A DNA stretch of 64,000 bases, from NCBI RefSeq assembly GCF_022511585.1, contig NZ_JAKWBN010000004.1:124001-188000 (forward strand), in the 5' to 3' direction. A program made the position numbers and the translations under genes. Source of the stretch: Shimazuella soli (GTDB lineage Bacteria; Bacillota; Bacilli; Thermoactinomycetales; Thermoactinomycetaceae). Below are positions 8,905 through 18,336 of the stretch, in pieces (the stretch's first letter is position 1; every line of letters begins with the position of its first letter). Below the pieces are notes generated by a model, which saw only the letters and a program-made list of their open reading frames with translations, was not told the DNA's origin and did no database searches.

Positions 8905-8934
8905 TTGTTAACTGCGTATATTATATGGTAAAAT
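8905..8934 (+). promoter_or_regulatory. promoter of the DUF4383 gene
   Basis: TTGTTA (8905-8910), 18 bases, TAAAAT (8929-8934), about 50 bases ahead of the start codon. Confidence 0.5.
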
Positions 8935-8984
8935 CTAACTGTGTTTGATTTTATTATCTATTATCTAAGTGAGGTGTCTGTTTT

Positions 8985-9362
8985 ATGGTACAAGGATTTT
9001 TGCGGGTCTTTGGAGTGATATTTCTTTTGTTAGGAGTTGCTGGTTTCTTTTTGCCGACTACTGGTCCCATCCACGATTTACTTCATTTGACAGCACCGCA
9101 TAACATCATTCATCTGCTCACTGGAGTTATCTTCTTAGCTGTTAGCGGGAGTTTCCAATGGAGCAAGGCTGTTTCCATCATCTTTGGTATTGTTTATGGA
9201 GCTGTTGCGGTAATTGGTTTATTCACTACAGACATATTTGGTCTAGTATCAGCTACTCCAACCATTGAAGTCGTACATTTTTTAGCAGCCATACTAGCTT
9301 TGTTTGTTGGATTTAAAGCATCCAAGCCTGTAGCAGAGAGTCAAACAACTGAATCTGCTTAA
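8985..9362 (+). CDS. DUF4383 membrane protein
   Basis: A 125-residue protein with four predicted membrane segments, matching the DUF4383 pattern (first helix around LLGVAGF, then a LLHLTAPHNIIHLLTGV segment, then VHFLAAI). The function of this family is unknown; members are common in Gram-positive bacteria and are often stress-linked. GAGGTG precedes the ATG. It has its own promoter and terminator. Confidence 0.8.
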   Translation: MVQGFLRVFGVIFLLLGVAGFFLPTTGPIHDLLHLTAPHNIIHLLTGVIFLAVSGSFQWSKAVSIIFGIVYGAVAVIGLFTTDIFGLVSATPTIEVVHFLAAILALFVGFKASKPVAESQTTESA

Positions 9363-9380
9363 AAATGAATACAAACCTAA

Positions 9381-9412
9381 AAAGATGCTAGCGAAACAAG
9401 CTAGCATCTTTT
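9381..9412 (+). terminator. intrinsic terminator
   Basis: AAAGATGCTAGC and GCTAGCATCTTT form a perfect 12-bp stem with an 8-base loop, followed by a T-rich tail. Confidence 0.92.
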
Positions 9413-9450
9413 TCTTGTTTTTGTAAATGAAAAAATACAAAATAAAATTA

Positions 9451-9480
9451 TTGGAAATTCTTTTAAAAATCGTTTATACT
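9451..9480 (+). promoter_or_regulatory. promoter of the thermolysin-like protease
   Basis: TTGGAA (9451-9456), 18 bases, TATACT (9475-9480), 39 bases before the start codon. Confidence 0.5.
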
Positions 9481-9519
9481 TTATCTGTAAAAAAATACAA
9501 TTTATTAGGAGTTGAATGA

Positions 9520-11109
9520 ATGAAAATTCGCTGGTTTTCTGCTTCACTATCTGCTTGTCTAGCTGCTACTTTGACACTTACTTCCTGGTCTGGTTTTGCA
9601 ACTGCAAAGGAAAAGCTAAGTGTCCGTTATCATCCAATTTATAAAACAGCTTCCTTTATAAAGGAAAATTGGTCATCTTCCAGACGAACAATAGCTCCTA
9701 ATGAGTTGATATGGGATTACTTAAATGCAAGGAAAAACCTCTTTAAAATTGCCGATCAAGTTCAAGACCACTTTCAATTAGAGAGCAAAAATACAGATAA
9801 TTTAGGAATGTCTCACTATCGCTTGCAACAAGTACATTTAGGTGTCCCAGTATATGGATCAGAGCAAACCGTACATTTCAATCGTGCAAATACCGTTACC
9901 AGCTACATGGGTCAAGTGATTCCGAATATTAAACTGCCAGCTTTCAAACATATCAAGCATATCTCCGTTCCTACAGCAATCTCCATTGCAAAAAAACAAA
10001 CCAAGCATGTAAAACAATATTTGTACCAACCTACTTCCCAGCTAGTAGTATTTCCTTACCATAAATCATTTGCTTATGCCTATGTGATCAAGCTTGCATA
10101 CTTATCCCCTCAACCTACAATCTGGCAATATTTCATCGATGCGAAGAGTGGGAAAATTTTGCAAAAAATCAACATTCTGAACGAAATTGCAGGAAATGGA
10201 AAAGGTGTAAAAGGAGATAAAAAAACCTTTGAAATCACAAAGGACGGTAACTTATACTATCTCAAAGACCAAATTCGCAACATTTCCACTTATGATGCAA
10301 AACATGAAGATGAAAACTCACCTGTTATTACAGGTAAATTGGTTTCTAGTAAAACCAAGAATTTTTCAGATCCTTCCTCAGTAGATGCACATGCATATGC
10401 AGAAGCAACCTATGATTTCTACAAAAAAAGCTTCGGTCGAAACAGCTTTGATGGAAAAGGAAGTGCGATCAAGTCATATGTTCATGTGGGTGACAAATGG
10501 AATAATGCGGCTTGGGATGGAGAGAAAATGATTTATGGAGATGGAGATGGAAAAACATTTATTTCTCTTGCTGGAGGACTAGATGTTGTTGCGCACGAGC
10601 TCACCCATGCAGTTACTCAGTACACAGCCAATCTGGAATATCAAGGCGAATCTGGAGCATTAAATGAGTCTATTTCAGATATTATGGGTGTAATGGTAGA
10701 TTCCGATGACTGGTTACTTGGTGAAGATATCTATACTCCAAATAAACCTGGTGATGCCCTTCGATCCATGGCAGACCCAACTAAATACAATCAACCTGAC
10801 AATTATGATGATCGATATTTAGGCTGGCAAGATAATGGTGGCGTTCATATTAATAGCGGAATAAACAATAAGGCTGCCTATTTGATCGCAGCAGGAGGAA
10901 CTCATTACGATGTTAAAGTAGTGGGAATTGGAAGAGCTAAAACAAAAGCAATTTACTACCGTGCACTTACCAATTATCTAACGCCTTCTTCCCAATTTAT
11001 CGATATGCGTGATGCAGCTATTCAATCAGCTACAGACCTTTATGGAGCGAATTCTAAAGAAGTAACTTCAGTAAGCAAAGCATATGACGCTGTAGGTGTT
11101 GTCGAATAA
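9520..11109 (+). CDS. thermolysin-like neutral metalloprotease (M4)
   Basis: A 529-residue secreted preproenzyme. A signal peptide (about residues 1-29) is followed by FTP and PepSY propeptide domains (to about residue 220) and the mature M4 catalytic region. The zinc site HELTH gives His359, Glu360 and His363, with the third ligand Glu383 in GALNESISD, exactly 20 residues after His363 as in thermolysin. GGVHINSGI carries the transition-state histidine, so all catalytic residues are intact. Expected to degrade proteins outside the cell. AGGAG precedes the ATG; a terminator follows directly. Confidence 0.95.
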   Translation: MKIRWFSASLSACLAATLTLTSWSGFATAKEKLSVRYHPIYKTASFIKENWSSSRRTIAPNELIWDYLNARKNLFKIADQVQDHFQLESKNTDNLGMSHYRLQQVHLGVPVYGSEQTVHFNRANTVTSYMGQVIPNIKLPAFKHIKHISVPTAISIAKKQTKHVKQYLYQPTSQLVVFPYHKSFAYAYVIKLAYLSPQPTIWQYFIDAKSGKILQKINILNEIAGNGKGVKGDKKTFEITKDGNLYYLKDQIRNISTYDAKHEDENSPVITGKLVSSKTKNFSDPSSVDAHAYAEATYDFYKKSFGRNSFDGKGSAIKSYVHVGDKWNNAAWDGEKMIYGDGDGKTFISLAGGLDVVAHELTHAVTQYTANLEYQGESGALNESISDIMGVMVDSDDWLLGEDIYTPNKPGDALRSMADPTKYNQPDNYDDRYLGWQDNGGVHINSGINNKAAYLIAAGGTHYDVKVVGIGRAKTKAIYYRALTNYLTPSSQFIDMRDAAIQSATDLYGANSKEVTSVSKAYDAVGVVE

Positions 11110-11115
11110 AGAAAA

Positions 11116-11150
11116 CAAAAACAAGAGTGCCTTAAGGCCTCTTGTTTTTG
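11116..11150 (+). terminator. terminator of the M4 protease
   Basis: CAAAAACAAGAG pairs perfectly with CTCTTGTTTTTG, leaving an 11-base internal segment that can itself fold (CCTTAAGG). The A- and T-rich arms could act on both strands. Confidence 0.9.
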
Positions 11151-11356
11151 TTTAAATTCTTAACTGGAAAGCCGTGAGATTCAGGAGACACAATTTGGCC
11201 AAAAGAACCGATCCAGGATAAAGGATTAATTTCATACAATAAATAATATCCTCAAATCAGCTAAACTAACTTCTGGGGATTACCTTATATGCAACACAAT
11301 CATTTCTAATTTATAGTTAGATGATACCAAAATCGAGGGGTGCTTCTTTTGCTTCA

Positions 11357-12301
11357 TTAAATATCTTCTAAACTTCTCCAAAGGTAAAACACTGCATATG
11401 CCTCCCAGTTTTTCCAAGGTATAAAAAGGCTATGAATCTCGCTTACCTTCGGCTTTTCTTTTCGTTGAAGAATGTTTTTTAAAGCATTGTGAAGACCTAC
11501 ATCTGCTACAGGAAAAGCAGATGGGTTTCGAAAACAACGCATCATGGCATAATGAGCAGTCCATGGACCAATCCCACGAATCGATAATAATTTTTGTTCT
11601 GCTTTCTGTAAATCAAGTAGTAAATTATCTTTTGGCAAATTCCCTTCTTCTATCTCTTTTGCGATGCCAACGATATATTCAGCTTTTTTCTGTGTGAATT
11701 GTAACTTGCGTAATCGCCCAATTGCTTCATAGTTAAACTGACTAGGACTCGGAAACAACCAAAACTTTCTCCCGTTCCATTCATAAGGTGTTCCGAAACT
11801 CTCCACAAATCTTCTTTTTAATGTATATGCAAATGTAAGATTAATTTGCTGTCCAATTACCGCCCAGCAAAGAGCTTCAAACAAATCAGGAATCCCAACA
11901 ATACGTAGTCCATAGTATGGAGTCACTAGATTTTTTAAAATGGCATCTCCAGTGGCCAGTTCATAAAACAAATGAAGCGGAGTATCTAGATCTAACCAAT
12001 CTCTTATATAGTTCACCAGAAACACAAATTCTTGCTCTGTCTTTGGATGGTGATCGACAAAACGAATTTGCAACTCTTCCTTGTTAGGTTGACTTACTTC
12101 TATTAAGATCAATTGTCCATTTATATCTAATAATTTCAAAACTTTTTTATCTAACACATAATGGAGTACTTCGATGGAAGAACGCGATAAATACCGAAGT
12201 ACTTCTTCAAAACTAAATTCCTTTGGAAGTGGGATATACACACAGTCCTGCTCTCGCCTAAAATTGGTAGCGTAAATGCCCTTTGTCGATATAGTCATCA
12301 T
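11357..12301 (-). CDS. alkA: DNA-3-methyladenine glycosylase II
   Basis: A 314-residue base-excision repair glycosylase. The C-terminal HhH-GPD domain is clear: LLSIRGIGPWTAHYAM is the helix-hairpin-helix, and the aspartate in PVADVGL is the catalytic Asp. I start it at the ATG at 12301 because GGAGGG lies 5 bases upstream; a longer frame to 12349 has no such site. The start lies 44 bases inside the end of the preceding adaB gene, so translation is probably coupled. It removes alkylated bases as part of the adaptive response. Confidence 0.92.
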   Translation of the reverse strand: MMTISTKGIYATNFRREQDCVYIPLPKEFSFEEVLRYLSRSSIEVLHYVLDKKVLKLLDINGQLILIEVSQPNKEELQIRFVDHHPKTEQEFVFLVNYIRDWLDLDTPLHLFYELATGDAILKNLVTPYYGLRIVGIPDLFEALCWAVIGQQINLTFAYTLKRRFVESFGTPYEWNGRKFWLFPSPSQFNYEAIGRLRKLQFTQKKAEYIVGIAKEIEEGNLPKDNLLLDLQKAEQKLLSIRGIGPWTAHYAMMRCFRNPSAFPVADVGLHNALKNILQRKEKPKVSEIHSLFIPWKNWEAYAVFYLWRSLEDI

Positions 12302-12824
12302 ATCCCTCCAGATTGAGTAATCGTTTTTTATTTTCGAGACCTCCTCCAAATCCAGTGAGCGTTTTGTTTTTTCCTATCACCCGATGACATGGCACTACGA
12401 TTGGTATGGGATTTGCTCCATTTGCTGTACCTACTGCCCTTAATGCTTTTGAATTTCCAATAGCATCCGCTATATCCGCATAACTTCTAGTTTCACCATG
12501 TGGGATTTGTTGAAGAGCATTCCATACCTTTATCCGAAATGCCGTACCACGCATATCTAAAGGAAGACTAAAGGTCTTCCGCTTTCCATGAAGGTAATCT
12601 TTTATTTGTTGCACATATTCTGCTACTTTATGTTGTCCTTCTTCCAAATTGGCATCAGGAATCATTTTATTAACCCAAGCTTGTAAATCATCCAATGATT
12701 CGCTTGGCCATAGAACTCTGCACAACCCTTTCTCTGTTGCTGCTAGATAAAACTTACGGTTTTGGAAAAAGGGAGTGACTACTTCTCCCCAATATACATT
12801 TGTTTCTTTAGAGTTAGAATGCAA
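12258..12824 (-). CDS. adaB: methylated-DNA-protein-cysteine methyltransferase
   Basis: A 188-residue O6-methylguanine-DNA methyltransferase. The suicide acceptor motif PCHRVIG is present, together with the DNA-binding helix residues GTANGANPIPI. The TTG at 12824 is preferred because AGGGGA lies 6 bases upstream and the family N terminus fits; the open frame extends to 12881 without a better start. It overlaps adaA by 11 bases and alkA by 44, giving a tight adaA-adaB-alkA operon. Each molecule repairs one lesion and is then inactive. Confidence 0.93.
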   Translation of the reverse strand: MHSNSKETNVYWGEVVTPFFQNRKFYLAATEKGLCRVLWPSESLDDLQAWVNKMIPDANLEEGQHKVAEYVQQIKDYLHGKRKTFSLPLDMRGTAFRIKVWNALQQIPHGETRSYADIADAIGNSKALRAVGTANGANPIPIVVPCHRVIGKNKTLTGFGGGLENKKRLLNLEGYDDYIDKGHLRYQF

Positions 12825-13395
12825 CGCTTTCCCCTTCTTTCTTTGCGAACTCTCGAAAATGGTTAGGTGACATATTCGCATATCTTTTGAAAATCATGGA
12901 AAAGTGTGATGGACTTTGAAATCCTACTAACCTTGAAATCTCTATCATTGAGAAGTTACTTTTCTGCAAAAGCTGTTTTGCTTTTTTTATTCTCGTTTCT
13001 TGAAGAAACTTCGCTGGAGTTATCCCTGTCACTCGTTTGAAAACTCGTTGCAAGTGATAAGGGCTAATAACCATTTTTTTGGATAAGTATTCTAAGGTAA
13101 CGGATTCTGCATAGAATTCTAAAATAATTTGTTTCACATCATAAGCAATACAGGCATCTGGTCCTAATGTACCTATTTGTTCAGGTCTGCATCTTTTACA
13201 TGGACGAAAACCAGCTTTTATTGCATCTTCAACACTTTGGAACAATAGTACATTTTCTTTCTTTGGAGTTCTGGATTTACAGGAAGGTCTACAGACGATC
13301 CTTGTGGTTTTAATTCCTGTATAATAAATCCCATCATATTTGGTATTTTTCTGTACAACAGTATTATAAACAGATTCAAAAATAGCCTGGTTCAT
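12814..13395 (-). CDS. adaA: AdaA: methylphosphotriester repair protein and activator
   Basis: A 193-residue two-domain protein. The N-terminal Ada zinc domain has all four cysteines: Cys35 and Cys39 (CRPSC), Cys66 and Cys69 (CKRC). The methyl group from phosphotriesters goes to the first of these. The C-terminal half is an AraC-type double helix-turn-helix (about residues 95-190, with SRLVGFQSPSHFS). Methylation is known to turn this family into an activator of the ada operon, so it should induce itself, adaB and alkA. RBS AGGAGGT precedes the start. Confidence 0.94.
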   Translation of the reverse strand: MNQAIFESVYNTVVQKNTKYDGIYYTGIKTTRIVCRPSCKSRTPKKENVLLFQSVEDAIKAGFRPCKRCRPEQIGTLGPDACIAYDVKQIILEFYAESVTLEYLSKKMVISPYHLQRVFKRVTGITPAKFLQETRIKKAKQLLQKSNFSMIEISRLVGFQSPSHFSMIFKRYANMSPNHFREFAKKEGESVAF

Positions 13396-13418
13396 AAGGA
13401 TACCTCCTAGTCAATCCC

Positions 13419-13447
13419 ATTATACTGTTTCGTACATCCGTTTGTAA
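13419..13447 (-). promoter_or_regulatory. promoter of the adaA-adaB-alkA operon
   Basis: TTACAA (13442-13447), 17 bases, TATAAT (13419-13424) on the minus strand, about 24 bases before adaA. An Ada-binding A box was not clearly recognised upstream. Confidence 0.75.
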
Positions 13448-13506
13448 TAACCTAACAATAGGATAGCAAGATTTCGACAGAGTGCAGGAAAAATAAATTT
13501 TGTTAT

Positions 13507-13567
13507 AAAAAAACCTGCACTTCTAATTGTTCAGTGTACCCAGCAATTAGAGGTGCAGGTTTTTTTA
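13507..13567. terminator. strong two-way terminator
   Basis: AAAAAAACCTGCAC pairs with GTGCAGGTTTTTTT, and the inner CTAATTG pairs with CAATTAG, around a 14-base loop. It follows the decayed 13582-13992 gene and isolates the ada operon. Confidence 0.92.
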
Positions 13568-13581
13568 TTAAAGAGTTACTA

Positions 13582-13992
13582 TTACACTTGCGTTAATTGA
13601 TTCATTGTTTCTAAAAGCTGTAACCCTACCATTGATTTTCGTCTGCCTAACCCACAAGAACATGCTACATCAACTTGTTGGTTACGGATAGAATCAAGGT
13701 TCATTAAAATTTGCTTCAATTCATCTATACTTCTATTTTCATGAACAAATCCAGCGACAAATCTGGCATTATCGGGTAAACGAATGCTACCGAGCGGCTC
13801 ATAGAATTCACGGTTTAATTTTGGACCTATATTTCCTTCTGCTAATGGAAAATGAACATAATTTAATTGTGATTGGCGGGCCACTTCGAAATCCATTTAT
13901 TTGTAAATTCTACCATTGGCTTCAGACTATCTGGATGTATTAAGGATTTATTGTTTAAATCCCCGTAACATAGATGAATGCGGGGTTAGGGT
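13582..13992 (-). pseudogene. C-terminal piece of a methionine-synthase-II-like gene
   Basis: A 104-codon frame (13582-13896) ends with VDVACSCGLGRR, the closing motif of a MetE-like (COG0620) protein family. The missing part just upstream is found in another frame: HLCYGDLNNKSLIHPDS and VEFTNKW (about 13885-13992), which match the conserved HLCYGD...LVEVAN segment. A stop cuts that frame further upstream. So this is a frameshifted fragment of about 130 residues. The matching N-terminal piece lies at 18636-18793 on the same strand, which implies the gene was split by insertion. Confidence 0.75.
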
Positions 13993-14039
13993 AATTCTTA
14001 TTATATCTACAGATATTTCCGGAATATTTTCAAAATGTT

Positions 14040-14300
14040 TCATCTTACAGAACAAAATCGTCCAGGTTCGTCTTTAAACTTTACATATACCGAATAAGTA
14101 GAAAATTTAAAGAAGTACGCTCCTTCTATGGAAGAAATTTCTGATTCCTTATAGTTTTGTTCTAATAGCTGTTCCTTCATCTGCTTTTCGAGTTGATAAA
14201 TATGAACGGGATTCCCATTGAGGAACAGATAAATCCAACCCATTACAAGCAAAAACAAAGCAGCCAGAATGTAAAGTGTGTAACGTATCCACTTTTTCAT
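14040..14300 (-). CDS. DUF3139-like small membrane protein, probably truncated
   Basis: An 86-residue protein with an N-terminal membrane helix (about residues 7-28) and the DUF3139 pattern FLNGNPVHIYQLEKQ... through KFKDEPG. Family members normally continue 20-30 residues past the DEPG motif, but this one ends FCSVR. The C terminus seems replaced or lost where it meets the decayed MetE-like gene. Function of the family is unknown. It lies within the interrupted gene. Confidence 0.55.
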   Translation of the reverse strand: MKKWIRYTLYILAALFLLVMGWIYLFLNGNPVHIYQLEKQMKEQLLEQNYKESEISSIEGAYFFKFSTYSVYVKFKDEPGRFCSVR

Positions 14301-14654
14301 TACATATCCCCTTAATCTATTGAAGTTTCTAACCCTTATTCCAGAATTCCACTCGGTTGTTCACCATATTACATCTTGGAAATTATACTCAATTCAATAA
14401 ATGATGTGCAGTGGGATGTATTTCATCTTATTATGAATCTAGGTTGAATAATTAGCCCACCGTTCACGAAAGGACTCCCATCATGGAGCCAGTTGATCTT
14501 GAATATCCTTCCCTTCAGGGAATTTGGAGGGTGGAAACCGACCTCACAATCACACGACGCAACCCTACTCCCTGGCCTCCTAAAATCGTAATTATTTGGA
14601 TGATGGCCAAAATAATGGTGGGTATACTCTCGTCATGTTGGGTTTTGGTAGGTC
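14301..14654. other. intergenic remnant region
   Basis: No intact gene. A 66-codon plus-strand frame at 14483-14683 has no ribosome binding site and the composition of non-coding sequence. The region adjoins the transposase remnant and probably contains further decayed transposon sequence. Confidence 0.4.
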
Positions 14655-14876
14655 GAGACTCGCCTCTTTTGCGATATGTTTAAGAATGACTTTCGGAACA
14701 TCTGAAATGGGAACAAAGTGGTTGAGACATTGAAAGGTTTTTAACAGAATCAGAAAACCTAGTTGTGAGAAAGGGTTTCTTGCTTTCTCTTTGACCCAAG
14801 TGATTTCTTCGGGTCTGGGTGAAAAAAGTTTATCTAATTCTTTGGAAGTGGATTACTTTTCAGCCGGGGATAAGCC
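14655..14876 (-). pseudogene. Tn3-family transposase, N-terminal fragment
   Basis: Minus-strand translation gives KELDKLFSPRPEEITWVKEK, then ARNPFSQLGFLILLKTFQCL and VPKVILKHIAKEA. This matches the DUF4158 N-terminal region of Tn3-family TnpA. Stops and shifts interrupt it on both sides. It lies directly after the resolvase remnant in the usual tnpR-tnpA order. Confidence 0.65.
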
Positions 14877-14877
14877 G

Positions 14878-15435
14878 TTATCCTGAATACTGGGCAAAGT
14901 TGTTTCCTCCTGATGTATCCAATGTATTTTCATATTCTTTGATAATCTTATAAAACGTGTTCTTTTTCACTTCGACTCTTCTCATAAATTCAACAGCTGT
15001 TATCTCTTTCGCTTTCCAACGAGGATAGTTTTCTTCTATTGTCTGGAGTTGATATTTGGTAAGGCTATGAAGATTTTTCTTCGGTCTCCCCATGTGTTTT
15101 CCGAGTTTTTTAGCAAGTGCAATTCCTTCTGCTTGCCGTTGTCTGATCTTTTTTCTCTCTTGATCAGCCACATAAAGCGAGCAGGCTCAGAAATTGATCT
15201 TCCATCAAACGACCCATATCCCCCATTTCACGAAATTTCCGACTATCAAATAGGGAGGCGTTCTCTAACACCATAATATCTGCCTTAAGATTACGTGTAA
15301 TGTACTTCCATTCCTGAATAACACCATCGTAATCCCGTACTAGTCGGTCTAATGCATCAAAATAAATGATCTCTCTAGCTTCATCGCTTGATAGCCAGGA
15401 CGTTCAAAATCTTTTAGAATCAACCATTGCATAGT
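14878..15435 (-). pseudogene. Tn3-type resolvase (serine recombinase), frameshifted
   Basis: The distal 97-codon frame (14878-15171) has the E-R-x-x-I-R-Q-R-Q-A-E-G-I-A segment and a C-terminal helix-turn-helix (AVEFMRRVEVKKNTFYKI). The catalytic-core remainder, REIIYFDALDRLVRDYDGV and MGDMGRLMEDQFLSLL, continues in another frame upstream. One extra T near 15175 explains the shift; a second shift occurs near 15390. The active-site N terminus (YARVST) was not found, so the gene is dead. Confidence 0.75.
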
Positions 15436-15448
15436 ACGATTTATATAC

Positions 15449-15477
15449 TTGACAAATATACTGGATGAAACTATATT
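15449..15477 (+). promoter_or_regulatory. promoter of the Rrf2 regulator
   Basis: A consensus TTGACA (15449-15454), 17 bases, and TATATT (15472-15477), 20 bases before the start codon. It lies at the edge of the resolvase remnant. Confidence 0.85.
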
Positions 15478-15497
15478 AGTTACAGAGGGGGGAGTCC

Positions 15498-15941
15498 ATG
15501 AGTAATAGTCATTTCACCATTGCTCTTCATATTTTAGCAAGGATGGCATTAGTTGCCGAAAAGAATAAAGTCATTACTTCTAAGGAAATAGCTACAAGCG
15601 TCAATACAAATCCTGTTTTTATTCGTCGGATTCTCAGTTTACTCGAAAAAAGTAATCTTGTAGTTGTTCAATACGGTACAGGATCTGGTTGGAAGCTAGC
15701 ACGAAATCCTGATAACATTACCTTATCCGAAGTCTATCAAGCCATTAAACAAAAACCTATTTTTGGTCTCCATCGTAGTATTCCAAATCAGAATTGCCCA
15801 ATAGGAAAAGGTATCCAACCAGTGCTGAAGTATTATTATAGTGATGTAGAAAAAGCACTTCATTCAAAGTTAGCAAAAACGACTGTAGCTGATTTACTGG
15901 GAGAAACTCTTACCCTTTCTTCTCAAGAATTACATTCATAA
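15498..15941 (+). CDS. Rrf2-family transcriptional regulator
   Basis: A 147-residue winged-helix regulator. The helix-turn-helix region (about residues 20-60: SKEIATSVNTNPVFIRRIL) is followed by the wing YGTGSGW. Only one cysteine remains in NQNCPIGKGIQ, the position corresponding to NPDCPVG in YwnA-like members, so it is not an iron-sulphur IscR type. AGAGGGGGG precedes the ATG. It is the first gene of a plus-strand trio with an EamA exporter and an oxidoreductase, and may control them. Confidence 0.85.
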   Translation: MSNSHFTIALHILARMALVAEKNKVITSKEIATSVNTNPVFIRRILSLLEKSNLVVVQYGTGSGWKLARNPDNITLSEVYQAIKQKPIFGLHRSIPNQNCPIGKGIQPVLKYYYSDVEKALHSKLAKTTVADLLGETLTLSSQELHS

Positions 15942-16041
15942 GTGATCTACACTATTTATGATATTTTTTTATTCATGGGTGTAACCAATTTAGTTTTATT
16001 CATTTGAAAGTATATGAGCGATTTATAATTCGGGAGGAAAC

Positions 16042-16962
16042 ATGGGTTCCAAGAGTAATGTTTCAAAAATAAGAGGGTTGATTCTTGTACTTACAGCTGC
16101 AATTTCCTGGGGAGGATCAGGTGCTGTTGCTCAGTATCTTTTTCAACATCAGGGGATTAGCACAGAGTGGTTAACTGTAATGCGCTTATTATTAGCAGGG
16201 ATTCTAATGTTGCTTTTTGGTTATAAAAGTGCAAAACAACGCACTTGGGAGATTTGGAAAGATAAACGGGATCGCCTGATATTGGTATTATATGGAGTAT
16301 TCGGAATGCTAGCTGTTCAATACACTTATTTTAAAGCCATTTATTATGGAAATGCAGCTACAGCTACTGTTCTCCAATACTTGGCTCCTATACTTGTTAC
16401 CTGTTATTTAGCAATTCGCTCCAAACAATTCCCAACAGTAAAAAAGTTATTTGCGATGTCATTAGCAGTTTTAGGAGCATTTTTTCTCATAACAAAGGGG
16501 AACATTCATACTCTATCTATTTCTGGAGGGGTACTTTTTTGGGGGCTTAGCTCAGCATTTGCGCTTGCGTTCTATACCATTCAACCACAAAAACTACTTA
16601 GAAAATGGGGATCATCCTTGATAGTAGGTTGGGGGATGGTAATAGGAGGAATTATATTTAGTTTTGCCTATCCTCCATGGAAATTTGAGGGACAATGGTC
16701 ATATTCTACCTCAATTGCATTTCTATTTATTACTCTATTCGGAACCATTATTGCTTCTTATTGTTATTTGCAGAGTCTAAAATATCTTAGTCCCTCTGAG
16801 TCCAGTTTATTAGCTTGTGTAGAACCATTGTCAGCAGTTGTATTATCAGTTATTTGGTTACATATAAACTTTGGTTTGGCAGAATGGATAGGTACATTGT
16901 GTATTATGAGTACCATTTTTATCCTATCCATTAATAATGAAAAGGAATCACAAGATCGATGA
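16042..16962 (+). CDS. EamA/DMT-family transporter
   Basis: A 306-residue protein with ten hydrophobic segments arranged as two EamA repeats (about residues 10-135 and 155-295), typical of drug/metabolite exporters. Substrate unknown. CGGGAGGAAAC precedes the ATG. The downstream oxidoreductase begins 46 bases after its stop, so co-transcription is likely. Confidence 0.88.
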   Translation: MGSKSNVSKIRGLILVLTAAISWGGSGAVAQYLFQHQGISTEWLTVMRLLLAGILMLLFGYKSAKQRTWEIWKDKRDRLILVLYGVFGMLAVQYTYFKAIYYGNAATATVLQYLAPILVTCYLAIRSKQFPTVKKLFAMSLAVLGAFFLITKGNIHTLSISGGVLFWGLSSAFALAFYTIQPQKLLRKWGSSLIVGWGMVIGGIIFSFAYPPWKFEGQWSYSTSIAFLFITLFGTIIASYCYLQSLKYLSPSESSLLACVEPLSAVVLSVIWLHINFGLAEWIGTLCIMSTIFILSINNEKESQDR

Positions 16963-17008
16963 TAGATGGAATACTTTGATATCAAATTTGAGAGGAGAAA
17001 ACAACATT

Positions 17009-18034
17009 ATGGAACGTAGGAATATACAAGTACTTTTAGCAAATCGACCACAGGGGTGGGTACAGGAGAGTGATTTCCGCTTCATCGAAACAACACTCCC
17101 CCCATTACGGGATGGGGAGGTGTTGGTTAAACACCTTTATCTTTCACTTGATCCCTATATGCGCGGAACGATGAACGAAGCCAAATCTTATGCTCGAAAG
17201 GTTGAGTTAGGACAAGTCATGCGTGGGGGAACGATCGGCGTGGTGGAAGCTACAAGACATCCCGATTTTCAAGAGAATGATCTTGTGTTAGGGTATTTTG
17301 GTTGGCAACAATATAGTATCTTTAACGGACAAGATGCTGTACTTGGTCGAAATGTGAGGAAGATTTCCCCAAAGGATGGCATAGCACCTTCCGTTTACCT
17401 GGGAGCCTTGGGCATGCCTGGCGTGGCGGCCTGGATCGGACTCCTATCCATTGGACAACCAAAGGCTGGTGAGACGGTCGTTGTGTCGGCTGCTTCCGGA
17501 GCGGTGGGCAGTGTTGTTGGCCAGTTAGCAAAAATCAGAGGGTGTCGTGTCGTTGGTGTCGCAGGTGGAAAGACGAAGTGCGACTATGTGATCAACGAAC
17601 TCGGCTTTGATTCCTGTGTTGATTATAAGGCGGGTCATTTGGTTGAAGACTTGGCAAGAGCTACTCCAGAGGGAGTCGACATTTATTTTGAAAATGTTGG
17701 TGGCGAGATCCTAGAAACTGTGTCGCAACGTCTCAACCCATTTGCACGTATTCCTCTCTGTGGTTTGATTTCTCAATATAATGAGACCTTCCCACAGGGG
17801 TTTCACAATTTTGGAGTATTATTGACCTTGCGTGTCAAAATTCAGGGATTCAATGTACAGGACGCAAATACAAATCAATGGGAAGAAGCATTAAACGAGC
17901 TTGAACAACTCCTATTAACAAGGAAGCTAAAGTACCGTGAGAGCATAGTAGATGGTATCGAACAAGCTCCGAAAGCATTTATCGGGATGCTTAAGGGCAA
18001 AAATTTCGGAAAGCAACTTGTCAAGCTAGCATAA
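17009..18034 (+). CDS. NADP-dependent zinc-free oxidoreductase (YfmJ/CurA-like)
   Basis: A 341-residue medium-chain dehydrogenase/reductase of the leukotriene-B4-dehydrogenase type. The N terminus (NRPQGW...LYLSLDPYMRG) and the cofactor motif VSAASGAVGSVVGQLAKIRG are diagnostic; no structural zinc cysteines are seen. It should reduce enone double bonds of reactive carbonyls with NADPH. I chose ATG 17009 because GAGAGGAG precedes it and the family starts there. Its GC content and codon use are visibly higher than its neighbours, suggesting separate acquisition. Confidence 0.9.
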   Translation: MERRNIQVLLANRPQGWVQESDFRFIETTLPPLRDGEVLVKHLYLSLDPYMRGTMNEAKSYARKVELGQVMRGGTIGVVEATRHPDFQENDLVLGYFGWQQYSIFNGQDAVLGRNVRKISPKDGIAPSVYLGALGMPGVAAWIGLLSIGQPKAGETVVVSAASGAVGSVVGQLAKIRGCRVVGVAGGKTKCDYVINELGFDSCVDYKAGHLVEDLARATPEGVDIYFENVGGEILETVSQRLNPFARIPLCGLISQYNETFPQGFHNFGVLLTLRVKIQGFNVQDANTNQWEEALNELEQLLLTRKLKYRESIVDGIEQAPKAFIGMLKGKNFGKQLVKLA

Positions 18035-18336
18035 AAAAATCCTCTTGCCTTTATATAATAAACAAAGGGAGAATTACTTCTTCAAGTGGATAACAGCGAT
18101 TTGAACAGGTTGAACACAGATTAATACTTAAAGAAGTCCTTAGACCTTTTGAAATTGTTTGAGTTCTATGGGCTTCTTTTATTAGGTATTAAGAAAAATA
18201 ATTATTTTGTTATCTATTAGTTGGACATATTGCGTCTGATATTATAATTGTTTGTCCCTCGAACGGCTACCTAAAAATAAGTGGCCCAAAAAAGAACTAA
18301 TTCTTGCCGTACCCCTTAAACCGTGGGGAGACTCGT
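18035..18336. other. intergenic region before the transposase remnant
   Basis: No gene was recognised. A weak long hairpin (AAAGAAG ... CTTCTTT, about 18130-18180) may end the oxidoreductase transcript. The right part adjoins the Tn3 transposase fragment but does not translate into recognisable transposase. Confidence 0.4.
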
